This document shows positions 44,751 to 58,627 of a DNA stretch of 64,000 bases, piece by piece (the stretch's first letter is position 1; every line of letters begins with the position of its first letter). The stretch comes from Pseudomonas sp. PDM04 (GTDB lineage Bacteria; Pseudomonadota; Gammaproteobacteria; Pseudomonadales; Pseudomonadaceae), in contig NZ_JACVAI010000002.1 in NCBI RefSeq assembly GCF_014851765.1, positions 682,001 to 746,000 of the forward strand. The letters are read 5' to 3'. The notes below the pieces were generated by a model. That model saw only the letters and a program-made list of their open reading frames with translations, was not told the DNA's origin and did no database searches. The position numbers and the translations under genes are program-made.

Positions 44751-47021
44751 TCAGGCCATTTCGGCAGTGGTTTCGAAGTCGAAGGTCAGCTCGCCGTCCT
44801 TGATGTCGATGTGCACCACACCGCCATGGTCGGCCAGTTCGCCAAACAGGATCTCCTCCGCCAGCGGACGCTTGATCTTGTCCTGGATCAAACGCGCCAT
44901 CGGCCGCGCGCCCATTGCCGTGTCGTAACCACCCGCGGCCAGCCAGCTGCGTGCCGCATCGGTCACTTCCAGCTGCACACGCTTGTCTTCCAGCTGCGCC
45001 TGAAGCTCGGTAAGGAACTTGTCCACCACGCTCTTGATGACCTCATGGCTGAGGCGACCAAACTGGATAATGGTGTCCAGGCGGTTGCGGAACTCCGGCG
45101 TGAAGCTCTTCTTGATCACTTCCATCGCATCGGACGAATGGTCCTGATGGGTGAAACCGATCGAAGCGCGCGCAGCCGTCTCGGCACCGGCGTTGGTGGT
45201 CATGATGACGATCACGTTGCGGAAATCCGCCTTGCGCCCGTTGTTGTCGGTCAGCGTACCGTGGTCCATGACCTGCAACAGCAGGTTGAAGACTTCCGGA
45301 TGCGCCTTTTCGATCTCATCGAGCAACAGCACGCAGTGCGGCTGCTTGGTGATGGCCTCGGTCAGCAGACCACCCTGGTCGAACCCGACATAGCCAGGAG
45401 GCGCACCGATCAGACGCGATACGGTGTGGCGCTCCATGTACTCGGACATGTCGAAGCGAACCAGCTCGATGCCCAATGCCTTGGCCAACTGGCGCGCAGC
45501 CTCGGTCTTACCGACACCGGTCGGCCCGGCGAAGAGGAACGAACCGACGGGCTTGTCAGGCGATTTGAGGCCGGCACGGGACAGTTTGATGGCGGTCGAC
45601 AGCGAATCGATCGCGGCATCCTGGCCAAACACCGTCAGCTTCAGGTCCCGCTCGAGGTTACGCAGCAGTTCCTTGTCGGAGCTGGTGACGTGTTTCGGCG
45701 GAATCCGCGCGATTTTCGCAACGATGTCCTCGACCTGAGGCACTTCGATGCGTTTCACGCGCTTGTCGGCCGGCTGCAGGCGCTGATACGCGCCCGCTTC
45801 GTCGATGACGTCGATCGCCTTGTCCGGCATGTGCCGGTCATTGATGTAGCGCGAAGCCAGTTCGGCTGCGGCGCGCAGGGCCTCGTCACTGTATTCGATG
45901 TTGTGATGAAGCTCGAAACGCCCTTTCAGGCCGCGCAGAATGCCCACGGTGTCTTCCACCGAAGGCTCCGAAACATCGACCTTCTGGAAGCGTCGTGCCA
46001 GCGCACGGTCCTTCTCGAAGATCCCGCGGAATTCCTGGAAGGTGGTCGAGCCGATGCACCGGATATCACCGGACGACAGCAGCGGCTTGAGCAGGTTCGA
46101 GGCATCCATCACGCCACCGGACGCTGCGCCCGCACCAATGATGGTGTGGATTTCGTCGATGAACAGGATCGCCTGCGGACGTTTTTTCAGCTCGCCGAGC
46201 AACGCCTTGAAGCGCTTCTCGAAATCGCCGCGGTATTTGGTCCCGGCCAGCAAGGCCCCCAGGTCAAGGGAGTAGACCACGCTGTTGGCCAGCAGGTCCG
46301 GAACCTGATTGTCGACGATGCGCTTGGCCAGGCCTTCGGCGATCGCGGTTTTACCCACGCCCGCCTCGCCCACCAGCAACGGGTTGTTCTTGCGACGACG
46401 CGCCAGGATCTGCGCAACGCGCTCGACTTCGAGCTCGCGCCCCACCAGTGGATCGATACGACCCTGGCGCGCGAGCTCGTTGAGGTTGCTGGCATAAGCA
46501 TCCAGAGGATTGCCTGAAGAAGAAGACTCACCGCCCTCATCGTCCTGCATATCTTGCTCACCTTCAGAGTGATCGCCATGCCCCGGCACCTTGGAAATGC
46601 CATGGGCGATGTAGTTGACGACATCGATACGGGCAACGCTCTGCTGTTTCAGCAGGAACACTGCCTGACTTTCCTGTTCACTGAAGATCGCGACCAGCAC
46701 GTTGGCGCCGGTCACTTCACGCTTGCCCGAGCTCTGCACATGAAAGACAGCACGCTGCAGAACACGCTGGAAGCCCAGGGTTGGCTGGGTCTCGCGGTCC
46801 TCGTCATGAACGGGGATCAATGGCGTGGTGGAGTCGATGAACTCCTGCAGGTCATGCTTGAGTTTGTCGAGGTTTGCGCCGCAGGCACGCAAAACGGTGG
46901 CGGCAGCCTCATTATCCAATAGGGCCAGCAGGAGATGCTCGACGGTCATGAATTCATGACGCTTCGAACGGGCCTCCTTGAAGGCTAGATTGAGGGTGAC
47001 TTCGAGCTCGCGGTTTAACAT
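44751..47021 (-). CDS. clpA: ATP-dependent Clp protease ATP-binding subunit ClpA
   Basis: This 756-residue AAA+ unfoldase has an N-terminal double Clp repeat domain (1-145), D1 with Walker [15 protein letters not shown]2 with Walker [14 protein letters not shown] and an IGL-type ClpP-binding loop. It feeds substrates, including ClpS-delivered N-degrons, to ClpP. It has the usual acidic linker near GGESSSSGN. It is 30 bases after clpS on the minus strand. Confidence 0.97.
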   Translation of the reverse strand: MLNRELEVTLNLAFKEARSKRHEFMTVEHLLLALLDNEAAATVLRACGANLDKLKHDLQEFIDSTTPLIPVHDEDRETQPTLGFQRVLQRAVFHVQSSGKREVTGANVLVAIFSEQESQAVFLLKQQSVARIDVVNYIAHGISKVPGHGDHSEGEQDMQDDEGGESSSSGNPLDAYASNLNELARQGRIDPLVGRELEVERVAQILARRRKNNPLLVGEAGVGKTAIAEGLAKRIVDNQVPDLLANSVVYSLDLGALLAGTKYRGDFEKRFKALLGELKKRPQAILFIDEIHTIIGAGAASGGVMDASNLLKPLLSSGDIRCIGSTTFQEFRGIFEKDRALARRFQKVDVSEPSVEDTVGILRGLKGRFELHHNIEYSDEALRAAAELASRYINDRHMPDKAIDVIDEAGAYQRLQPADKRVKRIEVPQVEDIVAKIARIPPKHVTSSDKELLRNLERDLKLTVFGQDAAIDSLSTAIKLSRAGLKSPDKPVGSFLFAGPTGVGKTEAARQLAKALGIELVRFDMSEYMERHTVSRLIGAPPGYVGFDQGGLLTEAITKQPHCVLLLDEIEKAHPEVFNLLLQVMDHGTLTDNNGRKADFRNVIVIMTTNAGAETAARASIGFTHQDHSSDAMEVIKKSFTPEFRNRLDTIIQFGRLSHEVIKSVVDKFLTELQAQLEDKRVQLEVTDAARSWLAAGGYDTAMGARPMARLIQDKIKRPLAEEILFGELADHGGVVHIDIKDGELTFDFETTAEMA

Positions 47022-47051
47022 AGCTTCACCTCATACCCAAGTGGTCGGCGA

Positions 47052-47435
47052 TTAACCGTCCTTCTCGATTTCACAGAGTAGCGGATGCTGGCTTTCCCTG
47101 GCGTACTGGTTGACCTGCATGGCCTTCGTCTCGGCAATGTCGCGGGTAAACACTCCACATACTGCCCGTCCTTCTGTATGGACGGCCAGCATGACCTTGG
47201 TCGCCAGCTCGCGATTCAGGTTAAAAAACACCTCGAGCACTTCGACGACGAAATCCATCGGTGTGTAGTCATCATTGAACAAAACCACCTTGTACATCGG
47301 CGGCGCCTGTAAAGCAGGCTTGGCCTCCTGAACAGCAATGCCTGCGGAATCGTCGTCGTGTTCCTCCGGGCGATCATTCTGGAGAGTCGGGCGATCCTGA
47401 TTGAATGTTAGTCGAATCTGGCTGATTGCATGCAT
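47052..47435 (-). CDS. clpS: ClpA adaptor ClpS
   Basis: This 127-residue protein has a flexible N-terminal arm (about 1-40) and the ClpS fold with [19 protein letters not shown] and [19 protein letters not shown] in LFNDDYT and the nearby Met gate bind N-terminal Leu/Phe/Tyr/Trp. It delivers N-degron proteins to ClpA. The N-terminal arm is slightly longer than in P. aeruginosa. It is in one transcript with clpA and divergent from cspD. Confidence 0.97.
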   Translation of the reverse strand: MHAISQIRLTFNQDRPTLQNDRPEEHDDDSAGIAVQEAKPALQAPPMYKVVLFNDDYTPMDFVVEVLEVFFNLNRELATKVMLAVHTEGRAVCGVFTRDIAETKAMQVNQYARESQHPLLCEIEKDG

Positions 47436-47660
47436 GGAAAGAAAGGTTCGTCAGTTGTGCAAATACAGTATTGGGGGCGGTTTTTGATGATTTCAACACC
47501 GGCTGCCGGGTCACCTTGACTATCGGCAAAACGGTGTTACAACCAATAGAGCCCACAGTGGGTAAAAAAGGTCCGCCGAGTCAATCACATTTAAAGGATT
47601 TGGGTGCGGATGTACTGGATGATACTCCAGTGATGGAGTGCGTTGCAGAGGGATATGAGT

Positions 47661-47942
47661 ATGGCAGTCGGCAAGGTGAAGTGGTTCAACAATGCAAAGG
47701 GATTCGGCTTCATCAACACCGACTCCCCAGTGGGTCGTGACGAGAAAGGCAAGTCCATCGACTTTTTTGTCCACTACTCGCACATCAACATGGACGGGTA
47801 CAAGACCCTCAAGGCCGGGCAAACCGTGAGCTTCGAGATCGTCCAGGGCCCCAAGGGGCTGCATGCAATCGACATCAAGGCGGCACCGGGGGAAAACCAG
47901 CCGGCTGTCGCCGCGCCTCAGGCAAGCACCGTATCGAGTTGA
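47661..47942 (+). CDS. cspD: Cold-shock-domain protein CspD
   Basis: This 93-residue protein is a cold-shock domain of the CspD branch. RNP1 KGFGFI is intact; RNP2 reads DFFVHYS. Compared with ordinary CspD, about eight residues ([10 protein letters not shown]) are inserted between RNP1 and RNP2. The Ala/Pro-rich tail follows the domain. It is placed as usual opposite clpS-clpA. The ATG at 47661 has AGAGGG nine bases upstream; the ATG two codons earlier is too close to that site. Confidence 0.88.
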   Translation: MAVGKVKWFNNAKGFGFINTDSPVGRDEKGKSIDFFVHYSHINMDGYKTLKAGQTVSFEIVQGPKGLHAIDIKAAPGENQPAVAAPQASTVSS

Positions 47943-47960
47943 CACCACCGGTCATCGCGT

Positions 47961-47996
47961 CATGAAAAAAACCGCCCGAAGGCGGTTTTTTTCATG
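47961..47996. terminator. Perfect bidirectional terminator between cspD and icd
   Basis: CATGAAAAAAACCGCC and GGCGGTTTTTTTCATG pair perfectly over 16 bp with a CGAA tetraloop. Seven A and seven T flank the GC core, so it can end both converging transcripts. Confidence 0.95.
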
Positions 47997-48005
47997 CCTG
48001 AGCGT

Positions 48006-49262
48006 TTACATGTGCTTGATCAGCGCATCCCCGAAACCGGAGGACGAAACCAGCGTGGCGCCGTCCATCAGGCGCTCGAAGTCATAGGTCACGGTCTTGG
48101 CCTTGATCGCACCATTGGTGCCCTTGATGATCAGGTCTGCCGCCTCGGTCCAGCCCAGGTGGCGCAGCATCATCTCGGCCGACAGGATCACCGACCCCGG
48201 GTTGACCTGGTCCTTGCCGGCATACTTCGGCGCGGTGCCATGGGTGGCCTCGAACATGGCCACGGTGTCGGACAGGTTGGCGCCCGGCGCGATACCGATG
48301 CCACCCACTTCCGCCGCCAGGGCATCGGAGAGGTAGTCACCGTTGAGGTTCAGGGTGGCGATCACGTCGTATTCGGCCGGGCGCAACAGGATCTGCTGGA
48401 GCATGGCGTCGGCGATGGCATCCTTGACGATGACCTCGCGACCGGTTTTCGGGTTCTTGAACTTCATCCATGGGCCGCCATCGAGCAGCTCGGCGCCGAA
48501 TTCGTTCTTCGCCACCTCGTAGCCCCAGTCCTTGAAGGCACCTTCGGTGAATTTCATGATGTTGCCCTTGTGCACGATGGTCAGCGACTTGCGGTCGTTG
48601 TCCACCACGTACTGCAGCGCCTTGCGCACCAGGCGCTGGGTCCCTTCCTTCGAGACCGGCTTGATGCCGATGCCGCAGTCCTGGTCGAAACGGATCTTGG
48701 TAACGCCCATTTCCTCCTTGAGGAACTTGATGACCTTGTTGGCCTCGGGCGAGCCGGCCTTCCACTCGATGCCGGCATAGATGTCTTCGGAGTTCTCGCG
48801 GAAAATCACCATGTCGACGTCGCCTGGCTTTTTCACCGGGCTCGGCACGCCTTCGAACCACACCACCGGCCGCAGGCAGACGTACAGGTCCAGTTGCTGG
48901 CGCAGGGCGACGTTGAGCGAACGGATACCACCGCCCACTGGCGTGGTCAGCGGCCCCTTGATGGAGACGACGTAATCTTTCACGGCATCCAGGGTTTCCT
49001 GGGGCAGCCAGGTGTCCTGGTCATAGACCTGGGTGGCTTTCTCGCCGGCGTAGACTTCCATCCAGGAAATCTTGCGCTTGCCCCCATAGGCCTTTTCCAC
49101 AGCAGCATCAACCACTTTGATCATTACGGGGCTGACATCGACGCCAATACCGTCGCCTTCGATGAACGGAATGATCGGATTGTCAGGAACATTGAGAGAA
49201 TGGTCTGCATTGACGGTGATTTTGGCACCGACGGCTGGAACCTGAATCTTCTTGTAACCCAT
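48006..49262 (-). CDS. icd: NADP-dependent isocitrate dehydrogenase, dimeric type
   Basis: This 418-residue enzyme is Icd of the TCA cycle. S115 in [10 protein letters not shown] is the site phosphorylated by AceK in E. coli (Ser113), and the metal/isocitrate residues are present. It converts isocitrate to 2-oxoglutarate. The ATG at 49262 has GGAG eight bases upstream. It is divergent from the monomeric idh across 507 bases and convergent with cspD. Confidence 0.96.
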   Translation of the reverse strand: MGYKKIQVPAVGAKITVNADHSLNVPDNPIIPFIEGDGIGVDVSPVMIKVVDAAVEKAYGGKRKISWMEVYAGEKATQVYDQDTWLPQETLDAVKDYVVSIKGPLTTPVGGGIRSLNVALRQQLDLYVCLRPVVWFEGVPSPVKKPGDVDMVIFRENSEDIYAGIEWKAGSPEANKVIKFLKEEMGVTKIRFDQDCGIGIKPVSKEGTQRLVRKALQYVVDNDRKSLTIVHKGNIMKFTEGAFKDWGYEVAKNEFGAELLDGGPWMKFKNPKTGREVIVKDAIADAMLQQILLRPAEYDVIATLNLNGDYLSDALAAEVGGIGIAPGANLSDTVAMFEATHGTAPKYAGKDQVNPGSVILSAEMMLRHLGWTEAADLIIKGTNGAIKAKTVTYDFERLMDGATLVSSSGFGDALIKHM

Positions 49263-51995
<2,733 letters not shown>

Positions 51996-52013
51996 GGTTG
52001 TAGGGAAGCAAGG

Positions 52014-52043
52014 AAGCCCCGGCCCAGTGCCGGGGTTTCTGTT
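52014..52043 (+). terminator. Intrinsic terminator after idh
   Basis: CCCCGGC (52017-52023) and GCCGGGG (52029-52035) form the stem, flanked by AAG and TTT, followed by TTTCTGTTT. It is 18 bases past the idh stop. Confidence 0.8.
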
Positions 52044-52081
52044 TGTGGGTATCGCAGAAATTATCGGTAGATGCCCAACCC

Positions 52082-52112
52082 ACTGTGGGAGCGAGCTGCT
52101 CGCTCACACAGT
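52082..52112. repeat. REP-like palindrome
   Basis: ACTGTGGGAGCGAGC and GCTCGCTCACACAGT pair at 14 of 15 positions around a single T. It lies between the idh terminator and the Nudix gene. Confidence 0.85.
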
Positions 52113-52142
52113 AATTTACCCATTTCATCATCGAGGAACCCC

Positions 52143-52589
52143 ATGGACTGGCAACCCCACATCACCGTCGCCACGATAGTCGAGGACAAAGGCCGCTTCC
52201 TGATGGTCGAAGAGTCCAAGGGCGGCCGTCACGTGCTCAACCAGCCCGCCGGCCACCTGGACCCGAACGAGACACTGATCGAAGCCGCCGTACGCGAAAC
52301 CCTCGAGGAAACCGGCTGGGACGTCGAGCCGACCGGCGTGCTGGGCATTTACCTGTACACCGCCCCCAGTAACGGCGTGACCTATCAACGGGTGTGCTTC
52401 ATCGCCAAAGCGCTCAGACACCACCCCGATTATCAACTGGATGACGGCATCGTCGGCGCCAAGTGGTTGACCCGCGAGGAATTGATCGCGCAGCGCGAGC
52501 ACTGGCGCAGCGAGCTGATCATGCGCTGCATCGACGATTATCTGGACGGCAAACACTACAGCCTCGAACTGATCCGCCCTTCTCTTTAG
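52143..52589 (+). CDS. Nudix hydrolase, NudJ-like
   Basis: This 148-residue protein has a full Nudix box, GHLDPNETLIEAAVRETLEE followed by TGW, matching GX5EX7REUXEEXGU exactly. NudJ removes phosphates from HMP-pyrophosphate and nucleoside di/triphosphates. Its place just before mnmA is conserved in Pseudomonas. The ATG at 52143 has GAGG upstream. Substrate is inferred. Confidence 0.9.
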   Translation: MDWQPHITVATIVEDKGRFLMVEESKGGRHVLNQPAGHLDPNETLIEAAVRETLEETGWDVEPTGVLGIYLYTAPSNGVTYQRVCFIAKALRHHPDYQLDDGIVGAKWLTREELIAQREHWRSELIMRCIDDYLDGKHYSLELIRPSL

Positions 52590-52606
52590 CCTTGTGGGCC
52601 GCAGCC

Positions 52607-52615
52607 TGCTAGAAT
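52607..52615 (+). promoter_or_regulatory. Candidate extended -10 promoter of mnmA
   Basis: TGC-TAGAAT is a TGn-extended -10 box placed 33 bases before the mnmA start. The -35 region is not consensus, as is allowed for extended -10 promoters. Confidence 0.45.
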
Positions 52616-52648
52616 CGCGTCCTTTTTCAAGACACTCATTGAATCCCT

Positions 52649-53782
52649 ATGCGTGATCCAGCCCCTTCTGACACACAAAAGAAGCGCGTCATTGTCGGCA
52701 TGTCCGGCGGCGTGGACTCTTCCGTTTCCGCCCTCCTGCTGATCGAGCAGGGTTATGAGGTGGAAGGCCTGTTCATGAAGAACTGGGAAGAAGACGATGG
52801 AACGGAATACTGCACCGCCATGGATGACCTGGCGGACGCCCAGGCCGTGTGCGACAAGATTGGCATCAAGCTGCACACCGCCAACTTCGCCGTCGAGTAC
52901 TGGGACAACGTGTTCGAGCACTTCCTGGCCGAATACAAGGCCGGCCGTACGCCGAACCCGGACATCCTGTGCAACCGCGAGATCAAGTTCAAGGCGTTCC
53001 TCGACTACGCCATGATGCTCGGGGCCGACCTGATCGCCACCGGGCATTACGTACGCCGCCGCGACATCGACGGGCGCACCGAATTGCTCAAGGGCCTGGA
53101 CCCGAACAAGGACCAGAGCTACTTCCTGCACGCGGTCGGCGGCGAACAGATCGCCAAGACCCTGTTCCCGGTCGGCGAACTGGAAAAACCGCAAGTGCGT
53201 GCCATTGCTGAAAAGTACGAGCTGGCCACCGCCAAGAAAAAGGATTCCACCGGGATCTGCTTCATCGGCGAGCGCCGCTTCAGCGACTTCCTCAAGCAAT
53301 ACCTGCCCGCGCAACCGGGCGAGATCAAGACCACCGAAGGCGAAGTCATCGGCCGCCATCACGGCCTGATGTACCACACCATCGGCCAGCGCCAGGGCCT
53401 GGGCATCGGCGGCCTGAAAGACGCCGGCGACGAGCCGTGGTACGTGCTGATCAAGGACCTGGAGCACAACGAACTGATCGTGGGACAGGGCAATGACCAC
53501 CCGTACCTGTTCTCCCGCGCCCTGCTCGCCTCGGACATCTACTGGGTCAACCCGATCGACCTGAGCCAGCCGCGCAAGCTGACCGCCAAGGTCCGTTATC
53601 GCCAGGGCGACCAGTCGTGCACGCTGGAAAAGACGGCCAGCGGCTACCGCGCAACGTTCGATGATCCGCAACGCGCGGTGACCCCGGGCCAATCGGTGGT
53701 GTTCTACGACGGTGAAATCTGCCTGGGCGGTGGCGTCATCGAAGTGGCCGAACCATGGACCAGCAAGAGCAACGCCTCATGA
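52649..53782 (+). CDS. mnmA: tRNA-specific 2-thiouridylase MnmA
   Basis: This 377-residue enzyme has a PP-loop SGGVDSS (19-25), catalytic C108 in [10 protein letters not shown] and C204 in [10 protein letters not shown]. It thiolates U34 of tRNA-Lys, Glu and Gln using persulfide from TusE, linking it to the tusDCBE operon 21 kb upstream. Its stop overlaps the hflD start (ATGA). Confidence 0.97.
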   Translation: MRDPAPSDTQKKRVIVGMSGGVDSSVSALLLIEQGYEVEGLFMKNWEEDDGTEYCTAMDDLADAQAVCDKIGIKLHTANFAVEYWDNVFEHFLAEYKAGRTPNPDILCNREIKFKAFLDYAMMLGADLIATGHYVRRRDIDGRTELLKGLDPNKDQSYFLHAVGGEQIAKTLFPVGELEKPQVRAIAEKYELATAKKKDSTGICFIGERRFSDFLKQYLPAQPGEIKTTEGEVIGRHHGLMYHTIGQRQGLGIGGLKDAGDEPWYVLIKDLEHNELIVGQGNDHPYLFSRALLASDIYWVNPIDLSQPRKLTAKVRYRQGDQSCTLEKTASGYRATFDDPQRAVTPGQSVVFYDGEICLGGGVIEVAEPWTSKSNAS

Positions 53783-54402
53783 CCCCGATGCAGGAGCAGT
53801 TGACAGCGCTGGGCGGCGTGTTTCTCGCCGCCGTGCTGGTGGACAGGATTGCCAAGACCGGCCAGACCAGCGAGGCCGGCCTGACGTGCATGCTCGGCAG
53901 CTTGTTGATCCGCGATCCCAAGGACACGCTGGAAGTCTACGGCGGCGACGACCTCAACCTGCACGAAGGGTATCGCGCCCTGATTGGTGCCCTGGAACGC
54001 GACCCGAGTTCGTTGCAGCGCGAACCGCTGCGTTACGCCTTGGCGATGCTCGGGCTGGAGCGGCAACTGGCCAAGCGCGACGACATGCTGGAGGTGATCG
54101 GCAAGCGCCTGCCGCAGATCCAGTCTCAGGTCGAGCATTTCGGACCGGCTCACGAAAACGTGATCGCGGCATGCGGCGCCCTGTACCAGGACACCCTGAG
54201 CACCCTGCGCCAACGAATTCAGGTCCACGGCGACATGCGCAACCTGCAGCAGCCGAGCAATGCCTCGAAGATCCGCGCCCTGCTGTTGGCGGGGATTCGT
54301 TCGGCGCGCCTGTGGCGACAACTGGGCGGGCACCGCTGGCAGTTGGTGATCAGCCGCCGAAAGTTGCTCAAAGAGCTTTACCCGCTGATGCGCAGCCACT
54401 GA
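53779..54402 (+). CDS. hflD: High-frequency lysogenization protein HflD homologue
   Basis: This 207-residue helical protein matches HflD, which in E. coli binds lambda CII at the membrane. The mnmA-hflD-purB order is conserved in gammaproteobacteria. Landmarks are [32 protein letters not shown] and [20 protein letters not shown]. The ATG at 53779 overlaps the mnmA stop; longer starts inside mnmA are rejected. Confidence 0.92.
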   Translation: MTPMQEQLTALGGVFLAAVLVDRIAKTGQTSEAGLTCMLGSLLIRDPKDTLEVYGGDDLNLHEGYRALIGALERDPSSLQREPLRYALAMLGLERQLAKRDDMLEVIGKRLPQIQSQVEHFGPAHENVIAACGALYQDTLSTLRQRIQVHGDMRNLQQPSNASKIRALLLAGIRSARLWRQLGGHRWQLVISRRKLLKELYPLMRSH

Positions 54403-54441
54403 ATCGCACCCGCAGGACCCTGTTTGATGTGAAACGCGTAA

Positions 54442-55899
<1,458 letters not shown>

Positions 55900-55921
55900 T
55901 CGACCGCTGTCCCCGTTTGAG

Positions 55922-55945
55922 ACGCCCGGCAGCGCCGGGCGTTTT
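55922..55945 (+). terminator. Intrinsic terminator after purB
   Basis: ACGCCCGGC-AGC-GCCGGGCGT followed by TTTTATT. It is nearly the same as the infA terminator stem. Confidence 0.9.
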
Positions 55946-55985
55946 TATTCCTGCCTGAAAAGTGCTTTTTTTCAATAGGTTACAC

Positions 55986-57155
55986 ATGAACTCTGACACT
56001 CCTCTTCAACTTCTGGGCGGCATTACGGCACGCGAATTCCTGCGCGACTACTGGCAGAAAAAACCGCTGCTGATCCGTCAGGCGATTCCTGACTTCGAAA
56101 GCCCGATCGACGCCGACGAACTGGCCGGCCTGGCGCTGGAAGAAGAAGTTGAATCGCGCCTGGTGATCGAGCACGGCGAAACCCCATGGGAAATGCGCCG
56201 CGGCCCGTTTGCCGAGGACGAATTCAGCAAACTGCCGGAGCGCGAGTGGACCCTGCTGGTCCAGGCCGTCGACCAGTTCGTGCCGGAAGTCGCCGAGTTG
56301 CTGGAACACTTCCGCTTCCTGCCGAGCTGGCGCATCGACGACGTGATGATGAGCTTCGCCGCGCCGGGTGGCAGCGTCGGCCCGCACTTCGATAACTACG
56401 ATGTGTTCCTGCTGCAGGGCCACGGCAAGCGCAACTGGAAAATCGGCCAGATGTGCAACACCGACAGCCCCCTGATGCCGCACACCGACCTGCGCATCCT
56501 CGCCGACTTCGAAGGCACCGACGAGTGGGTCCTGGAGCCGGGCGACATGCTGTACCTGCCGCCGCGCCTGGCCCACTGGGGCGTGGCCGTCGACAACTGC
56601 CTGACCTACTCCGTGGGCTTCCGCGCCCCGAGCGCCGCTGAGGTGCTGACCCACTTCACCGACTTCCTCAGCCAGTTCCTGTCGGACGAAGAGCGCTACA
56701 CCGACGCCGACGCCCAGCCGGCGGCCGACCCGCACCAGATTCAGCACGACGCCCTGGATCGCCTGAAGAGCCTGCTGGCCGAGCACATGGGCGACGAGCG
56801 CCTGCTGCTGACCTGGTTCGGCCAGTTCATGACCGAGCCGCGCTACCCGGAACTGGTCACAGGCCTGGAAGAAATCGAGGAAGACGACGTGCTCGCCAGC
56901 CTCCAGGACGGTGCCGTGCTGATTCGCAACCCGAGTGCGCGCCTGGCCTGGTCCGAAGTCGATGACGACCTGCTGCTGTTCGCCAGCGGCCAGAGCCGTT
57001 ACCTGCCAGGCAAGCTGCGCGAACTGCTGAAAATGATTTGCGCCGCCGATGCACTGCACGTCGATAACCTCGGCAAGTGGCTGAACGACGAAGACGGTCG
57101 CGGCCTGCTGTGCGAACTGATCAAGCAAGGAAGCCTGGGATTTGCCGATGAATAA
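55986..57155 (+). CDS. roxA: 50S ribosomal protein L16 arginine hydroxylase RoxA (YcfD), JmjC type
   Basis: This 389-residue protein is a JmjC 2-oxoglutarate oxygenase with the iron triad H134, D136 (GPHFDNYD) and H197 (LAHWG). YcfD/RoxA hydroxylates an Arg of ribosomal protein L16. The C-terminal part (about 230-389) is the helical dimer and winged-helix region of ribosomal oxygenases. It overlaps the following GNAT start by 8 bases. Confidence 0.93.
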   Translation: MNSDTPLQLLGGITAREFLRDYWQKKPLLIRQAIPDFESPIDADELAGLALEEEVESRLVIEHGETPWEMRRGPFAEDEFSKLPEREWTLLVQAVDQFVPEVAELLEHFRFLPSWRIDDVMMSFAAPGGSVGPHFDNYDVFLLQGHGKRNWKIGQMCNTDSPLMPHTDLRILADFEGTDEWVLEPGDMLYLPPRLAHWGVAVDNCLTYSVGFRAPSAAEVLTHFTDFLSQFLSDEERYTDADAQPAADPHQIQHDALDRLKSLLAEHMGDERLLLTWFGQFMTEPRYPELVTGLEEIEEDDVLASLQDGAVLIRNPSARLAWSEVDDDLLLFASGQSRYLPGKLRELLKMICAADALHVDNLGKWLNDEDGRGLLCELIKQGSLGFADE

Positions 57156-57573
57156 AATTCACGTTCGTGTCGCAGACTGGCAAAAGGACAACGCCGAGAT
57201 CCGGCGCATTCGTGAGACGGTGTTCATCGCCGAGCAATCCGTTCCGCCTGAACTGGAATGGGATGCCGACGATGCGACAGCGGTGCATTTCCTGGCCTTC
57301 GAAGGCGACTTCCCGATTGGCACCGCCCGCCTGCTGCCCGATGGGCACATCGGTCGGGTGTCGGTCCTCAAGGACTGGCGCGGCCTGAAAGTCGGCGATG
57401 CGCTGATGCAGGCGCTGATTGGTGAAGCCGAGAAGCGCGGGCTGAAGCAGCAGATGCTCAGCGCGCAAGTGCAGGCCACCGCGTTCTATGAGCGCCTGGG
57501 CTTCTGCATGGTCAGCGAGGAATTCCTCGAGGCCGGGATTCCGCACGTCGATATGGTTCGTCATTCGAGCTGA
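57148..57573 (+). CDS. GNAT acetyltransferase
   Basis: This 141-residue protein has the GNAT fold: an N-terminal VRVADWQKDNAEIRRIRETVFIAEQ-type start (RETVFIAEQ) and the acetyl-CoA loop in WRGLKVGDALMQALI. It resembles the ElaA/YkkB-like GNATs that follow roxA in Pseudomonas. The ATG at 57148 overlaps the roxA stop by 8 bases, so the two are coupled. Substrate unknown. Confidence 0.87.
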   Translation: MNKIHVRVADWQKDNAEIRRIRETVFIAEQSVPPELEWDADDATAVHFLAFEGDFPIGTARLLPDGHIGRVSVLKDWRGLKVGDALMQALIGEAEKRGLKQQMLSAQVQATAFYERLGFCMVSEEFLEAGIPHVDMVRHSS

Positions 57574-57601
57574 TATCGCACCGCAATTGTGATGAACGCC
57601 A

Positions 57602-57640
57602 CAAAACGCCCCGCCATCCATCGATGCCGGGGCGTTTTGC
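57602..57640 (+). terminator. Intrinsic terminator after the roxA-GNAT pair
   Basis: CAAAACGCCCCG (57602-57613) and CGGGGCGTTTTG (57628-57639) pair perfectly over 12 bp with a 14-base loop; the T run is inside the stem end. Confidence 0.85.
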
Positions 57641-57733
57641 TATGCAGGATTCAACTTGCACCACGGCGAGCCGACAAACTGGCAATATCAACACAATGCT
57701 CATTACCCAATCACGTATCGACCCGCTCAACTA

Positions 57734-57838
57734 CTGTAGGAGAGAGCACGCTCGCGAAGAACCCACAGGCACCTCGGACACCCAGGCAGCCAACGTCTTC
57801 GTCGACAACCATCGCGAGCAAGCTCGCTCCTGCAGTTC
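57734..57838. repeat. REPIN-like pair of REP units
   Basis: CTGTAGGAGAGAGCACGCTC (57734-57753) and the inverted ATCGCGAGCAAGCTCGCTCC (57811-57830, then TGCAGTTC) form a decayed inverted doublet about 55 bases apart, upstream of the exported secretin-N-like gene. Confidence 0.75.
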
Positions 57839-57865
57839 AGATAACAGAAGTCGGAGATAACGCAA

Positions 57866-58627
57866 ATGTCCCTACGCACCCTGCTCACCCCGCTGCTGCT
57901 GGCGATCAGTTTTTCAGTCAGTGCCGCGACCGAGATCGTGCCGCTCAACTACCACACCAGCGCCGACATGCTGCCCATGGCACAGGACTTCATCGGCCAG
58001 GACGGCAAGGTCAGCGCCTATGGTAATCAATTGATCGTCAATGCCGATCAGCGCAAGATCGACGAACTTAAAGCACTAATCGCCCAGCTGGACACGCAAC
58101 CCAAGCGTTTGCTGATCACCGTCGACACCAACGAAAACAACCTCCAGGGCGATCAGGGTTTTTCGGTGAACGGCGCCAAGCCGAGCCAGACCCGGATCAT
58201 CAACCGCAGCACTGACAGTCGTGACGGCGGCATCCAGCAAATCCAGGCCAGCGAAGGCGCCCCGGCGCTGATTCAGGTCGGCCAGAGCGTTCCGCTGACC
58301 AGCACCCAGAGCGACTCCTACGGCGACCTGCGCAGCCAGACCGAATACCGCAACGTCACCCAGGGTTTCTATGTCACCGCCAGCGTCACCGGCGATATCG
58401 TCCACCTGTCGATCAGCACCAATCGTGACCGCATGAGCCAGGAACGTCCCGATGTAGTGAACGTGCAAAGCACCGACACAACCGTCACCGGCCGCCTTGG
58501 CGAATGGATCACCCTGGCCGGCGTGAATCGCCAGACGCAGGCCGACAAACAGGGCCTGACCCGCAGCTACTCGACTCAAGGCCGGGATGACATGACCCTG
58601 CGGGTGAAAGTCGATACTTTGGACTAA
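57866..58627 (+). CDS. Exported secretin N-domain-like protein
   Basis: This 253-residue protein has a signal peptide (cleavage near SVSA-ATE, residue 20), then about 70 residues with the fold pattern of the secretin/TonB short N-terminal domain (VSAYGNQLIVNADQRKIDELKALIAQLD), in which the VNADQRKIDEL helix is typical. The remainder (about 90-253) is Ser/Thr/Gln/Asp-rich and may be mostly beta. No secretin pore domain is present. It is not in a secretion operon; the role is unknown. Neighbouring GNAT and aceA do not suggest one. Confidence 0.78.
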   Translation: MSLRTLLTPLLLAISFSVSAATEIVPLNYHTSADMLPMAQDFIGQDGKVSAYGNQLIVNADQRKIDELKALIAQLDTQPKRLLITVDTNENNLQGDQGFSVNGAKPSQTRIINRSTDSRDGGIQQIQASEGAPALIQVGQSVPLTSTQSDSYGDLRSQTEYRNVTQGFYVTASVTGDIVHLSISTNRDRMSQERPDVVNVQSTDTTVTGRLGEWITLAGVNRQTQADKQGLTRSYSTQGRDDMTLRVKVDTLD

